Positions 1 through 9,021 of a stretch of 64,000 bases of DNA are shown here, in pieces. Every line of letters starts with the position of its first letter. The first letter of the stretch is position 1. Source of the stretch: Muribaculaceae bacterium (GTDB lineage Bacteria > Bacteroidota > Bacteroidia > Bacteroidales > Muribaculaceae). The notes below the pieces were generated by a model that was given only the letters and a program-made list of their open reading frames with translations, did not search any database and was not told where the DNA came from. The translations under genes were made by a program, and so were the position numbers. The DNA lies in assembly GCA_022510425.1 (NCBI GenBank), contig JAFLTO010000008.1:1-64000 (forward strand), written 5' to 3'.

Positions 1-487
1 CCTGATGTTGTATTCGTTCATATCCTTTAAGATTTACATAATATAATCCGTTTTCCAACTTAAAACGAATGGCAGAAAGAATGTTTTTATTATCTAATGT
101 CTTATAGGAAATACTATTTGAGCTATTTTCTAAAAACTGTTTCCTATTTAACTTTAATAAATTCCCGAACGATCCTACCCAATATGAATTATCTGTTATT
201 TCAAGATTGAAATTCTTATATTCAAAACATTCTTTCCATTCCTCTTCCGGAAATATGCCGTTTATAATATATTTAGTTGAAACTATAGGCGTAATTGGAA
301 TCCAAACCCCTTCTAATAAAGATTCTAAATAAAGTTCATGATTATCTTGAAAAAGAGACAAAATTTTGTTGCTCCTGATGTTCCTGACTCTTAGAAAATC
401 TAATAATCTGTTTATTGATAAAATATAGATGCCGTAGTCGGTAATTGTCAATTTTATTTTTTCTTCTATATTCTTTGTATTGTCCAT
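1..487 (-). CDS. Unknown protein, C-terminal part outside window
   Basis: An open reading frame runs leftward from an ATG at 487 to the window edge with no stop, so about 162 N-terminal residues are visible and the end is missing. There is no signal peptide and no membrane segment. The sequence mixes charged and aromatic residues (motifs such as EGVWIPITP near residue 60 and YWVGSFGN near 105) and I do not recognise a family. Its isolation beside a tandem repeat would suit an accessory gene such as an immunity or defence protein, but nothing in the sequence shows this. Reality of the gene is likely because the frame stays open over 487 bases of AT-rich DNA. Confidence 0.6.
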   Translation of the reverse strand, partial: MDNTKNIEEKIKLTITDYGIYILSINRLLDFLRVRNIRSNKILSLFQDNHELYLESLLEGVWIPITPIVSTKYIINGIFPEEEWKECFEYKNFNLEITDNSYWVGSFGNLLKLNRKQFLENSSNSISYKTLDNKNILSAIRFKLENGLYYVNLKGYERIQHQ

Positions 488-545
488 ATTGCTTTAAAAT
501 TAGAATTTACAAAGTTCGTCATTATAAATGAAATCGGAGAGAACA

Positions 546-877
546 TTTGTTCCCTCCATTCGATTTTATAAGATATAAAATCTTCATTCCGGCTGTGAAT
601 CTTGATGGCTTCACCACCGAGCACCAGACAGGCTTGTTACCTCACTTCGTTTTGCACAAGCCGTCTGACGTTCTCTTCAAGCTTACCGCGATTGAGCATT
701 GCTCAATTGTTCCCTCCATTCGATTTTATAAGATATAAAATCTTCATTCCGGCGGTGAATCTTGATGGCTTCGCCACCGAGTACCAGACTGGCTTGTTAC
801 GTCACTTAGTTTTGCACAAGCCGTCTGACGTTCTCTTCAAGCTTACCGCGATTGAGCGTTGCTCAATTGTTCCCTCC
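546..877. repeat. Two-copy 160-bp tandem repeat with palindromic ends
   Basis: The segment beginning TCCCTCCATT at 551 recurs at 711 and again, in partial form, at 871, giving an exact 160-base period. The two full copies differ at only a few scattered positions. Each unit ends in a perfect hairpin, ATTGAGC-ATT-GCTCAAT in the first copy and ATTGAGC-GTT-GCTCAAT in the second. Short open frames cross the repeat on the plus strand but they merely follow the period and are not convincing genes. It may be a dispersed Bacteroidales intergenic repeat duplicated in place. Confidence 0.85.
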
Positions 878-900
878 GACCATTTTATATGAGATTTAAG

Positions 901-1464
901 TTATTTTTTTAGACGCCTTAAATGCTGTGGAGTTATATTCAGGTAAGAGGCAATGTCTTTCAGTTGGAAAATCTCAAATAACTGAGGGCAACGTTTCAAC
1001 AACTTTTCGTATCGTTCCTTAGGACTCAATGCATATAATTCTATATGTCGATTGTAGATATCATAGAATACAGCTTCTAAAGTTTCATTGATACATTGCT
1101 TAATAGGGTTATCCTCCTTAGTTAATTCCTTAATTTTTTCTACCGAAATACAATACAACTCAGAATCATTATTTACTATCACTGACCAATTAGATGGAAT
1201 ATTTTTCAGGCAGTATGGAAAACTGGCGGCAAATCCTCCTACTGTTTCAAGACCGATTACCTTCTCCTGGTCTTCAGTTGTATAGACTATATATTTTAAG
1301 GAACCTTTTGTAATGAAACCGATATATTTAGCAACTTCACCGATTCTGATGAATTCTTCTCCTTTTTGGAAACTACGAAGCACACCATGCTTCATGCATA
1401 GTTCCTTCCACATTTCTGAATTTATTTCTTCAAGGTATGTATTGAATTCTTTGAGATTGTTCAT
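901..1464 (-). CDS. Crp/Fnr-family transcriptional regulator
   Basis: A protein of about 187 residues with the layout of the short Bacteroidota Crp/Fnr regulators: an N-terminal cyclic-nucleotide-binding-like beta barrel (residues about 20-115, with the LRSFQKGEEFIRIGEVAKYI stretch typical of the fold), a dimer helix, and a C-terminal helix-turn-helix ending in a recognition helix like DIASYLNITPQHLRRLKK. I chose the ATG at 1464 rather than the GTG at 1488 because the longer form only adds eight residues outside the fold. The protein ends almost directly after the recognition helix, which is usual for this subgroup. The effector is unknown, and the residues for cAMP phosphate binding are not evident. 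It stands alone, with the tandem repeat at its 3' side. Confidence 0.85.
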   Translation of the reverse strand: MNNLKEFNTYLEEINSEMWKELCMKHGVLRSFQKGEEFIRIGEVAKYIGFITKGSLKYIVYTTEDQEKVIGLETVGGFAASFPYCLKNIPSNWSVIVNNDSELYCISVEKIKELTKEDNPIKQCINETLEAVFYDIYNRHIELYALSPKERYEKLLKRCPQLFEIFQLKDIASYLNITPQHLRRLKK

Positions 1465-1819
1465 TTTTAATAGGTTCAAAGCGACCACAGGTCGAGGGCA
1501 CTGATTATATCTATTTCCTTATTCAGACTGCAAAATTACTAATTATCCATTGATTTATCTTTCAGAACCTTGATAGATATCTATATCTCCTAAATTTCCT
1601 CTTCACATGACACAAGACTTCTCCGGAATGATGTTCCATTTTTGCTTAGGTTATTTAACTCCCAATTCTGACTGGCAACTATTAGATTTAAATTTTTCCC
1701 TTTGTCTGTCTTTATATACAACTGGGGATAAAATTGTCTTTTTATTTATAGATCACAATTAAACTTTTCGAAGTATAATAGCTCTAATATAAAGAGATCA
1801 CCAATAAAAACTTACGGCT
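1465..1819. other. Intergenic region without a visible gene
   Basis: This divergent gap of about 355 bases lies between the starts of the Crp/Fnr gene and the secreted-protein gene, so it should hold both promoters. I found no long open frame, no strong inverted repeat and no clear TAnnTTTG box. Confidence 0.5.
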
Positions 1820-2245
1820 ATGAAGACAAGAATCCTTACAGTTTTATTTTTGAGTGTCTGTTGTATATGTGGAGCAATGAATATAGAGGCACAGCCTCGT
1901 GCCCCAAAGGTATATTATAAATCAATGCCGACACCACCACCTCCTCCTGTTAAACCCGGGAAGATGGTTCATTCTCCAAAAATTTTCAATCCGGTAGGAC
2001 ATATCTACGGCTTCTCTATTCCCGGTCATAATATAACGTTTAATTTCTGTACCAATGGTAGAGTTTATCGGGAAGGTGACTATATCGGTTTTCCTTACTC
2101 CATTAACGGCAATATGATCAGCGTTTATAGTAATCATGGGCCTCAAAGGATTATTGGAAAGGGAAAAATAAGCCCCAACGGTATGAACATAGAATGGAAA
2201 GAATTTTCTAATGGTGCAAAATATCGGTTAAGACTAATGGGATAA
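1820..2245 (+). CDS. Small secreted protein, unknown function
   Basis: A 141-residue protein that opens with a clear Sec signal peptide (MKTR, then a hydrophobic stretch ending MNIEAQ near residue 25). The mature part has a proline-rich linker (MPTPPPPPVKPGK, residues 36-48) followed by a compact beta-rich domain with many Gly, Tyr and Ile residues. No catalytic motif is visible. The gene stands alone and is followed by a strong terminator. It most likely acts in the periplasm or at the cell surface; I do not recognise the family. Confidence 0.75.
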   Translation: MKTRILTVLFLSVCCICGAMNIEAQPRAPKVYYKSMPTPPPPPVKPGKMVHSPKIFNPVGHIYGFSIPGHNITFNFCTNGRVYREGDYIGFPYSINGNMISVYSNHGPQRIIGKGKISPNGMNIEWKEFSNGAKYRLRLMG

Positions 2246-2296
2246 ATAAGGGTAAAAGAAATAGAATAAGTTTTTCTTTTTCAAATTAATAATAAG

Positions 2297-2344
2297 TTAT
2301 AAAGAGGAGGCTTATATGATATGATATGAACCTCCTCTTTTATT
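2297..2344 (+). terminator. Terminator of the small secreted protein
   Basis: A ten-base perfect stem, AAAGAGGAGG at 2301-2310 and CCTCCTCTTT at 2331-2340, with A-rich and T-rich flanks on the two sides. It sits about 55 bases after the upstream stop codon. Confidence 0.8.
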
Positions 2345-2506
2345 TCTCAGGATAATAAACTTTTTTGCGAGCTTTTTATGTATTTTAAATACTAACAAAA
2401 ATAAAAAATTCATTCTTAGCTAATAAAATTTCTTGATCCGTTATTTTTTGTTAGACCTTTTTTAATAGAAATGCCATGATCCAATAAAAGGAGAAATTCT
2501 AAAGGC

Positions 2507-2986
2507 TTAACTTGCTAAAAGTTCTTTTATCTTATCTTCTATCTTAACCGGAGATGTGGTTGGAGAATATCTATCGATTACATTTCCATTCCTGTCAACC
2601 AGAAACTTTGTGAAATTCCATTTAATCGCATTTCCCAAGATTCCCCCTTTCTCTTTTTTCAACCATTTATAAAGAGGTGCGGCATTATCTCCATTAACAT
2701 CTATTTTTTTAAATCTTGGAAAAGTGGTATCATAATTCAAAGTGCAGAAAGAATTTATTTCCTGGTCAGAACCCGGAGCCTGATGACCAAACTGGTTGCA
2801 TGGGAAATCCAGTATTTCAAGACCTTTATCTTTATATTTTCTATAAAGTTCTTCCAGCCCTTTGTATTGAGGTGTAAAACCACAACCCGTGGCTGTGTTT
2901 ACTATTAATAGAACTTTCCCCTTGAACTGTGATAAGGAAACTTCCTCTCCTTTATTGTTGAGAACATTAAAATCGTAAATATTCAT
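2507..2986 (-). CDS. Glutathione peroxidase-family thiol peroxidase
   Basis: A 159-residue cytosolic protein of the glutathione peroxidase family, full length. The active-site tetrad is present with cysteine in place of selenocysteine: Cys35 in [12 protein letters not shown], Gln65 in FPCNQFG, and Trp123-Asn124 in [11 protein letters not shown] resolving cysteine typical of thioredoxin-dependent members is probably Cys81 ([10 protein letters not shown]). Cysteine forms like this usually reduce hydrogen peroxide or lipid hydroperoxides with thioredoxin, not glutathione. It is monocistronic, with about 200 AT-rich bases on each side. Confidence 0.93.
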   Translation of the reverse strand: MNIYDFNVLNNKGEEVSLSQFKGKVLLIVNTATGCGFTPQYKGLEELYRKYKDKGLEILDFPCNQFGHQAPGSDQEINSFCTLNYDTTFPRFKKIDVNGDNAAPLYKWLKKEKGGILGNAIKWNFTKFLVDRNGNVIDRYSPTTSPVKIEDKIKELLAS

Positions 2987-3374
2987 AATCTTATATTTTT
3001 AAATTATTTATAAATATAACACTTGAGTAAGTCTCTGGTTTAAGGATACTTACAATTATATTATGAGAATTTATATAAGATATATGATTATAATTCAGAA
3101 AGTCCTATCTATAATGGTTTATCTATACTTTAAAACCTTTATATCATTTTTTGTTTCTATCCTATTGTACAAGAAGTAGTGCCTCTTGAATCTTTACCAT
3201 TATTGCGAATTCAATTGACCACATCAAAGAGGAAGAAAACAGATTTTTCAAATAAAGACATTCTCAATGAGTTTGTAATATCTCATCAAAGGCAGAGATT
3301 GGTATTTGGTGTATATTTAACTGGTTTAAGATTAGAAAACATAAAGATACTTCGAGGAAGTTACAAATTACATC
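2987..3374. other. Intergenic region, possible decayed coding remnant
   Basis: This 388-base gap holds a GTG-started frame of 67 codons from 3179 on the plus strand that runs into the end of the next gene. Its composition is like coding DNA, but it has no recognisable domain and it overlaps the neighbour's stop, so I do not call it a gene. No strong hairpin or promoter was seen. Confidence 0.35.
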
Positions 3375-4154
3375 TTATTTGATAGCGTTTATAGCTTCAC
3401 GATATAATTTACCTGCAGTAGTCTCATCAATACCATTTGGAGGGATAGGAATAAATTCATTTTTAACTATTGTACCAAGTAAAGTCAAGGCAGCAAGGTA
3501 ACTTCCTTCTAACGATGGGTGAAAGTTATCTTCAATATAGAGTTCAATTTCCGGATATTTATCTCTGACGTTTCTCCATGCAATTCCCACCGGAGCAACT
3601 GTACCTCCGTTTTCATAAGCCAAGTCAATATAAGTAGTAATAATCCTGTCTTGCATTAGTTCATAAGTATCATCAAGAGGATAATCCGTTTGACGAACGT
3701 TGCCGTTCTTATGTCCCCATGTCATGTAATAGATTGTTTCTACGCCTGGAGAATGCTTCTTTGCTAAACTGTCAATTTCAGCTGCATATGGGAAAATATT
3801 TTCTGCTGTGAACTTAGTGGAATAAGCGGGAGTTGAACTGAATTCCTGCATCACTACGTAGTCCCAATCTCCTTTTTCCAATTGATGCTTTAATTCAGGA
3901 TTTTGCAGATGACCTTTGAAACTTTCCCCTCCTTTAAGAATTCTTGTAGTTGAAAGCGGAATATTGTTTAGAATAGCCATGTTTTCAACCATTTTGGGAA
4001 CATCGTTATAAAATGTAAAACTATTGCCAATCCATAAAATCCTTACTGAATCCGGTCTCTCCTGATGGATTTTTAATTCTGAAGTGTTATATTGTGCCCT
4101 AACATGAATACCTATAGAAAATAAGCACATAAGAAGAATAATTATAAATCTCAT
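3375..4154 (-). CDS. Secreted SGNH/GDSL-type hydrolase
   Basis: With the start at the ATG at 4154 this is a 260-residue protein with a signal peptide (hydrophobic MRFIIILLMCLFSIG, cleavage near VRAQ at 18-21). The longer frame from 4211 puts 19 lysine-rich residues ahead of the signal and is unlikely. The SGNH fold is shown by block I, LWIGNSFTFYN, with the candidate nucleophile Ser45, by an Asn/Gly-containing middle region, and by the C-terminal D210-N-F-H213 pair that completes the catalytic triad. Members of this Bacteroidales group resemble DUF4886 proteins and often act as esterases on carbohydrates in the periplasm. The substrate is unknown and no polysaccharide locus surrounds it. Confidence 0.85.
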   Translation of the reverse strand: MRFIIILLMCLFSIGIHVRAQYNTSELKIHQERPDSVRILWIGNSFTFYNDVPKMVENMAILNNIPLSTTRILKGGESFKGHLQNPELKHQLEKGDWDYVVMQEFSSTPAYSTKFTAENIFPYAAEIDSLAKKHSPGVETIYYMTWGHKNGNVRQTDYPLDDTYELMQDRIITTYIDLAYENGGTVAPVGIAWRNVRDKYPEIELYIEDNFHPSLEGSYLAALTLLGTIVKNEFIPIPPNGIDETTAGKLYREAINAIK

Positions 4155-4272
4155 GTTTTTGAATTTAAAATTAAATAATTTAAAATTAATAATAATTTTT
4201 ATGTTACGCAATTTTCCGGTTCTTTTGATGCCATGTGACTCTCAAGATCCCTTTTAAGTTTACTTCAACGTT

Positions 4273-4557
4273 TCACTTTAAGTGTCCAATGGGTCCTTTC
4301 ATACCTCTTCCATCTATCTTTAGATCCTTTTCTTCAATAATTCGAAGATTAAGGAACGCCTCTCTGAAAGCATATAATAAAGCTTCCGGTTTTTCAAGTT
4401 GAGCTCTAAAGGATAATTTTGTTGGTAACACTTCCTCTAAACATTCTACAATACCTTCATACCAAGGAGAACCTATAAGTAGATTCATCAGCACTCCTAC
4501 AGGAAATCCCGGGATTCGTTCCTCATCTCCATCAATCCAAAAGTCTTTAAGTTGCAT
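4273..4557 (-). CDS. Unknown 94-residue protein, possibly a fragment
   Basis: A short acidic frame from an ATG at 4557 to a stop at 4273. It has no signal peptide or membrane span. Residues 1-80 look like genuine protein (WIDGDEERIPGFPVG, then helical LLYAFREAFLNLRIIEEKDL), but I recognise no domain and the whole resembles the end of a longer protein. It lies between the SGNH hydrolase and the arsenite pump with about 80 non-coding bases on each side. It could be a real small gene or a decayed remnant. Confidence 0.4.
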   Translation of the reverse strand: MQLKDFWIDGDEERIPGFPVGVLMNLLIGSPWYEGIVECLEEVLPTKLSFRAQLEKPEALLYAFREAFLNLRIIEEKDLKIDGRGMKGPIGHLK

Positions 4558-4641
4558 CCATAAAATATTTATAGGCTCCAGTTCAAATTCTTCTCACCAT
4601 ATATAGAATTTTGTCTTTTGAAATGTATAGTCACTATTCCT

Positions 4642-5697
4642 TTATACTTCTAAAGACATAATATTGAAATAATTTCTTGTTTTGTTGGCTATCTTTACAA
4701 GGAATAACATAACAGGTACTTCTACAAGAACTCCTACTACAGTGGCTAAAGCCGCACCCGATTCAAGTCCGAAAAGAGATATTGCCACGGCAACTGCCAA
4801 TTCAAAAAAATTACTTGCTCCGATCATTCCAGCCGGAGCTGCAATCGAATGAGGCAGTTTCCAGGCTCTCGCCCAACCGTATGTCACGAAGAATATAAAT
4901 ACCGTCTGCAAGATTAAGGGAACAGCAATAAGCACTATATGTAACGGATTCTCTAAGATGGTTTTCCCTTGGAATGAAAAAAGTATGATTAAGGTTAAGA
5001 GGAGTCCGATTGTTGTCCAGGAATTGAATTTATTGACAAACACATTGTTGAAATAATCAATCCCTCTATTTTTGATCACTGTTACCCGGGTTAATATTCC
5101 GGCCAATAAGGGAATAACAACAAACAGGACTACTGAAAATATAAGCGTCATCCATGGTATTTGAATCCCTCCGATTCCAAGGAGAAAACCAACTATTGGA
5201 ACATAGGCGATTAAAATAATAAGATCGTTCACGGCCACCTGAACCAACGTATAAGCCGGATTTCCTTTTGTAAGGTGACTCCATACAAACACCATCGCTG
5301 TACAAGGTGCAGCTCCAAGTAAGACTGCCCCGGCAAGATATTCATCGGCAAGGTTCAAAGGAATAAGATATTTGAATACCACAAAGAAGAAGAACCAGGC
5401 GATACCGAACATTGTAAAAGGCTTGATTATCCAGTTAGTCACACAAGTTACAATTATTCCTTTCGGTTGTTTCGCCACATTCTTGACACTTTTGAAATCC
5501 ACCTTCAGCATCATGGGAAATATCATCAGCCAAATCAAAACGGCTATAGGAATTGATACGTTTGCATATTCCCACTGGCCTAAAGTTTCAGGAACAGCCG
5601 GAAGCCATTGCCCGATAACAATACCAACAATAATGCAGAGAGCCACCCAAAACGAAAGATATTTTTCAAAAAATCCTATTCCATTATTTTGATTCAT
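4642..5697 (-). CDS. acr3: ACR3-family arsenite efflux permease
   Basis: A 351-residue, ten-span inner-membrane protein of the ACR3 (arsenical resistance-3) type. It exports As(III) as arsenite. The key membrane cysteine is present at Cys132 in LLGAAPCTAMVFVWSHLTKG, as is the loop NDLIILIAYVP after it and the GASNFFELAVA motif in the penultimate helices. Length fits bacterial ACR3 proteins. It is the last gene of the arsenic operon, and its start overlaps the CDF gene stop by four bases (ATGA type), so the two are probably translationally coupled. With ArsA present, it may work as the channel of an ATP-driven pump, although ArsA is better known with ArsB. Confidence 0.95.
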   Translation of the reverse strand: MNQNNGIGFFEKYLSFWVALCIIVGIVIGQWLPAVPETLGQWEYANVSIPIAVLIWLMIFPMMLKVDFKSVKNVAKQPKGIIVTCVTNWIIKPFTMFGIAWFFFFVVFKYLIPLNLADEYLAGAVLLGAAPCTAMVFVWSHLTKGNPAYTLVQVAVNDLIILIAYVPIVGFLLGIGGIQIPWMTLIFSVVLFVVIPLLAGILTRVTVIKNRGIDYFNNVFVNKFNSWTTIGLLLTLIILFSFQGKTILENPLHIVLIAVPLILQTVFIFFVTYGWARAWKLPHSIAAPAGMIGASNFFELAVAVAISLFGLESGAALATVVGVLVEVPVMLFLVKIANKTRNYFNIMSLEV

Positions 5698-6596
5698 GAT
5701 TGTAATTTATTTTTAGTAGGTTCCATGTGAATACCTATATGTGTTTTTGACCCAAATCGTTTTTTCAGTCTTCTTTCTGCTGTTGTAGCTATCTTATGGG
5801 CTTCATTTAAGGATATCCGTCCATCCATTAATGTATGGGCCTCTATAGCAAGTCGTGTGCCTATCTTTCGGGTTTTCAAAAGATGTACTCCTTCTATTCC
5901 TTCTACTGATTTTAGTATTTGACTTATTTCTTTTTCAGTCTCTCTTGGAAGGGCCTTTTCCATTAACTCATCTATACTGGGTTTTACAACATCATAACCT
6001 GACTTACAAATATAGAAGCTTACCAATATGGCAGCCAAAGGATCAAGAATCAATCCGTTTTCTCCCAGAAACATTGCTCCCGCAACGCCTATCAGCGTAG
6101 CTATTGATGAGAAAGAATCAGAACGATGGTGCCACGCATTCGCTATAAGTATCGAAGAGTCTATTTTTTTACCATGCAAGATTGTATAACGATAGACACC
6201 CTCTTTTAAAATTATTGAAAGAATGGCAGCAATTAGCGCTATAATTCGAGGATGCTGTCCCTTATCTCCATTAAAAAATGCAATGCAATCCTTTATTCCG
6301 GCTCCCATTATACCCAAACCCACGACTATCAATATAAATCCTACAATCAATGTCGCAAGGGTTTCAAACTTACCGTGGCCATATTCATGATCATGGTCTA
6401 TTGGTTTTGAGGCAGCCTTTACAAAAATGAAAATAATGGCATCCGTCACTAAATCAGACAAAGAGTGAACGGCATCGGCCACCATTGCAGAACTTCGTCC
6501 TACAATTCCTGCTACAAATTTAAAAATAGTCAGTAAAACATTTACAATAGTACCGACTGCTGTGACCTTGTAGATTTCTTTTTCCCTCGAGTTCAC
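5694..6596 (-). CDS. Cation diffusion facilitator (CDF) metal efflux protein
   Basis: A 300-residue inner-membrane protein with six predicted spans and a cytosolic C-terminal domain, the usual CDF length. The first metal site is visible as HSLSD...D in helix 2 (VADAVHSLSDLVTDAI, about residues 41-56), and the second half of the site as HHRSDSFSS in helix 5. The histidine-rich loop HDHEYGHG follows helix 2. The C-terminal part has the small alpha-beta dimer domain (VEGIEGVHLLKTRKIG). CDF proteins exchange Zn, Cd, Fe or Mn for protons. Its place inside the arsenic operon, 21 bases after arsA and overlapping acr3, suggests a shared heavy-metal resistance role; the ion is not predictable. Confidence 0.93.
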   Translation of the reverse strand: MNSREKEIYKVTAVGTIVNVLLTIFKFVAGIVGRSSAMVADAVHSLSDLVTDAIIFIFVKAASKPIDHDHEYGHGKFETLATLIVGFILIVVGLGIMGAGIKDCIAFFNGDKGQHPRIIALIAAILSIILKEGVYRYTILHGKKIDSSILIANAWHHRSDSFSSIATLIGVAGAMFLGENGLILDPLAAILVSFYICKSGYDVVKPSIDELMEKALPRETEKEISQILKSVEGIEGVHLLKTRKIGTRLAIEAHTLMDGRISLNEAHKIATTAERRLKKRFGSKTHIGIHMEPTKNKLQS

Positions 6597-6617
6597 TTTT
6601 AACTTTATAGGATAAAA

Positions 6618-8330
6618 TCATTTATTCCCCCATGGGATAATGGCGAGATTATTTAATGAAAGTTTCCTTACTTTATCTATCCATTTCCTTTCACCTTTAG
6701 CCTTGGCTTTCAAGAATGGATGGTTAGTATCTGTTAAAGATAAGGACTGATTTATAATCCACCATTTATTATTTATTCCAGCACGCATAAGGTCTTTCTG
6801 TAATCTTTCTGCTTCGAAAACAGGGGTGGCTTCAGCCAAGGTTACAATCACCACTTCTGTCTCATTCTTGTTTCTTAGTCTGGGCAGAAGTTTCTTTACA
6901 GATTCCGGTATATCACCATGAGTTCTTTCTACTTCACGGTGGTAACTTTGAGTAGCATCAAGCAGAAGAAGGGTGTGACCGGTAGGTGCTGTATCAATTA
7001 CTACGATTTCCTCATCTGCTTTATCAACAATATCAGCGAAAGCACGGAAAACGGCAATCTCCTGGGTACATGGAGAACGTAGATCTTCCTCTATATATGC
7101 TAAATCCTCTTCTGTCATTGCAGTCTTAGCTTTTGACCTGACTTCATTCTTATAATTTTCCAAAACCTCTGCCTCGTCTATTTTACTCATGGTTATTCCA
7201 AGATCTTGCATTGTGGAATAGTCAAGATGATTAGCCGGATCAGTAGTGGTCAAATGAACCTTCTTGCCGGAAGCTGCAAGTTGTTTTGCAATTTCGGTGG
7301 CTATAGTTGTTTTACCTACACCTCCTTTACCCATTGTGAAGATTACCCTCTTGCCGGTTTTGCTCAAATCATCAACCAATTGTTCCAAAGTAGAGAAATC
7401 TTTAGGTGCTGAATATTCTTCATCAGAACCTACCTTGTCGCCTACAAGCATTTCACGGATATTGGCTATATCCGACATATTATATGAGCGGAGAGGAACA
7501 TAATAGGTCTGAATTCCCTTCAAGGTTTGAGGTATATCCCTCAAGGCATTCTGCTGCCTTTCATACATTTCATGGGCAACCTTGTCAGTGGGCTCATCTT
7601 TTTCCAGCAAAGCATTTATTACAAGTATTTGGTTATTAATTCCCAATAATCTTAATTCGTGAGATGAACGTGCTGCCTCTTTTAAGGGAGAAACATCCGG
7701 GCGGCTAACCAATACAAGTCTCGTAAGTTTAGAATCAGACAGGGTTGAAACAGCTTGTTTATAAACCTCTTTTCTCTGTTCAAGACCTGATAATTGCCCG
7801 AGACACGATGCTCCGTGAGTACTTTCGCTTATGAAAGTGCTCCATGCCGAAGGTAATTGTAGCATTCTCAAAGTATGTCCTGTAGGTGCAGTGTCAAAGA
7901 TAATATGGTCATATTCCTTAGCTTTATCTTCAGCGGTTATGAAGTCTGAAAATTCATTGAAAGCTGCTATCTCTACAGTGCAGGAACCTGACAATTGTTC
8001 CTCCATATTGTTAATTACGCTTTCAGGCAGTTTCCCTCGGAAAGGTGCAATCACACTTTCCCTGTATTCAGCAGCTGCTTCTTCAGAATCAAGATTGACA
8101 ACTGTCAGTCCCGGGACCTCTTTTATTTCCTTGCCATGCCCGTCAAGTTCTTGTCCGAATACATCCTGGAGATTTGAAGCCGGGTCAGTGCTTATAAGGA
8201 GAATCCTCTTTCCTTGGTCAGCAAGACCAATGGCTGTGGCACAAGCAATAGAAGTCTTTCCTACACCACCCTTACCTGTAAAGAAAAGGTATTTGGTCTG
8301 TTCAACATAATTTATTTTGAATTTTTCCAT
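6618..8330 (-). CDS. arsA: Arsenical pump ATPase ArsA, tandem type
   Basis: A 570-residue cytosolic ATPase made of two homologous halves. Each half starts with a deviant Walker A, GKGGVGKT (residues 19-26 and about 333-340), and has the DTAPTGHTL signature. The three cysteines that bind As(III) in the characterised enzyme have counterparts here: Cys117 (SGSCTVEIA), Cys176 (HGASCLGQL) and about Cys421 (RSPCTQEIA). ArsA takes arsenite from ArsD and drives export through the membrane pump. It sits between arsD (25 bases upstream) and the CDF gene. The ArsA-ArsD pair makes this a full, ATP-driven arsenite system. Confidence 0.97.
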   Translation of the reverse strand: MEKFKINYVEQTKYLFFTGKGGVGKTSIACATAIGLADQGKRILLISTDPASNLQDVFGQELDGHGKEIKEVPGLTVVNLDSEEAAAEYRESVIAPFRGKLPESVINNMEEQLSGSCTVEIAAFNEFSDFITAEDKAKEYDHIIFDTAPTGHTLRMLQLPSAWSTFISESTHGASCLGQLSGLEQRKEVYKQAVSTLSDSKLTRLVLVSRPDVSPLKEAARSSHELRLLGINNQILVINALLEKDEPTDKVAHEMYERQQNALRDIPQTLKGIQTYYVPLRSYNMSDIANIREMLVGDKVGSDEEYSAPKDFSTLEQLVDDLSKTGKRVIFTMGKGGVGKTTIATEIAKQLAASGKKVHLTTTDPANHLDYSTMQDLGITMSKIDEAEVLENYKNEVRSKAKTAMTEEDLAYIEEDLRSPCTQEIAVFRAFADIVDKADEEIVVIDTAPTGHTLLLLDATQSYHREVERTHGDIPESVKKLLPRLRNKNETEVVIVTLAEATPVFEAERLQKDLMRAGINNKWWIINQSLSLTDTNHPFLKAKAKGERKWIDKVRKLSLNNLAIIPWGNK

Positions 8331-8355
8331 TTATACATAATTTTTAAATTTCCGT

Positions 8356-8760
8356 TTAATCCCAGTTACTTCCGCTACAACAGCAGTCAGACCCTTCACA
8401 ACAATCTGTTTTTGGCTCCTCCTTGGGTTTATCTTCCTGTATCGGCATGAAATCAAGATTCACACCGCTCCATTCAGCCATCTGTCTTGTTGACGGGTAT
8501 TCTCCGGTTACTGCTACTTCTCCGTCAACCAATGTTATAGGAAGAACTTCCACACCCTTTGACTGCAAAAGGTCATTGATCTTGGTGTTTGTAACATAAA
8601 TCATCGGTTCAGCCTTAAGATTATGCCGTGTGACGTTTACTCCTTTCTTTTTGAGAGTATCAACAATCACCGCTATTCTCATCAGGTTTGGGTCGATGTT
8701 TGTACCGCATAAACCGGTAGGGCAACACATCGCCGGGTCAAATATTTCAATTGTCTTCAT
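8356..8760 (-). CDS. arsD: Arsenite metallochaperone ArsD
   Basis: A 134-residue cytosolic protein with a thioredoxin-like fold. The three arsenite-binding cysteines are in place: Cys12, Cys13 and Cys18 in FDPAMCCPTGLCG. The C-terminus has a further cysteine cluster (TDCCEGSDCCCSGSNWD), which resembles the vicinal pairs of other ArsD proteins but is denser. ArsD hands arsenite to ArsA and can act as a weak repressor. It is followed by arsA after 25 bases and preceded by the small thioredoxin-like gene. Confidence 0.95.
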   Translation of the reverse strand: MKTIEIFDPAMCCPTGLCGTNIDPNLMRIAVIVDTLKKKGVNVTRHNLKAEPMIYVTNTKINDLLQSKGVEVLPITLVDGEVAVTGEYPSTRQMAEWSGVNLDFMPIQEDKPKEEPKTDCCEGSDCCCSGSNWD

Positions 8761-8773
8761 ATTTTTTTACTTT

Positions 8774-9010
8774 TTATTTTATGCTTGTTAAGATAGATTT
8801 AATTTTATCGTAAGACTGAGGTCCTTTTGCTACAACCTTTTCATCAACCACAAGTGCCGGGAGCGATAAAACGTTATAACCCATTATCTTTAGAAGATCT
8901 TCCTCTTTAATTACAGTCGCTTCAATTCCTAAATCCTTTACCACTTCCTGAACAGTGTTGTAAAGTGCTTTACAAGTGGAACAGCCTGTTCCTAATACCT
9001 TTATTTCCAT
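8774..9010 (-). CDS. Small thioredoxin-like redox protein
   Basis: A 78-residue protein beginning at the ATG at 9010 (MEIKVLGTGCSTCKALYNTV). The frame extends upstream to 9094 but that part lies inside the arsG gene and does not match the family. The C-x-x-C pair at residues 10 and 13, the short length and the ending with a cis-Pro loop (LSLPALVVDEKVVAKG) match the TM0996-type glutaredoxin/thioredoxin group, annotated as small redox-active disulfide proteins. In arsenic operons these accompany ArsG-type permeases and probably pass electrons to a thiol-dependent step, such as arsenical or nitroaromatic reduction. The exact partner is inferred. Confidence 0.9.
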   Translation of the reverse strand: MEIKVLGTGCSTCKALYNTVQEVVKDLGIEATVIKEEDLLKIMGYNVLSLPALVVDEKVVAKGPQSYDKIKSILTSIK

Positions 9011-9021
9011 TTTTCTATTAT

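Noticed and set aside
547-892. Two overlapping plus-strand frames (63 and 96 codons) across the tandem repeat
   Set aside because: They follow the 160-base repeat period, so their likeness to each other comes from the duplicated DNA; no start signal or domain supports them.
3179-3382. 67-codon GTG-started frame upstream of the SGNH hydrolase
   Set aside because: No domain, non-ATG start and overlap with the neighbour's stop; perhaps a decayed remnant but not supportable as a gene.
7831-8310. 159-codon frame opposite arsA
   Set aside because: Shadow of a well-supported gene on the other strand; no domain.
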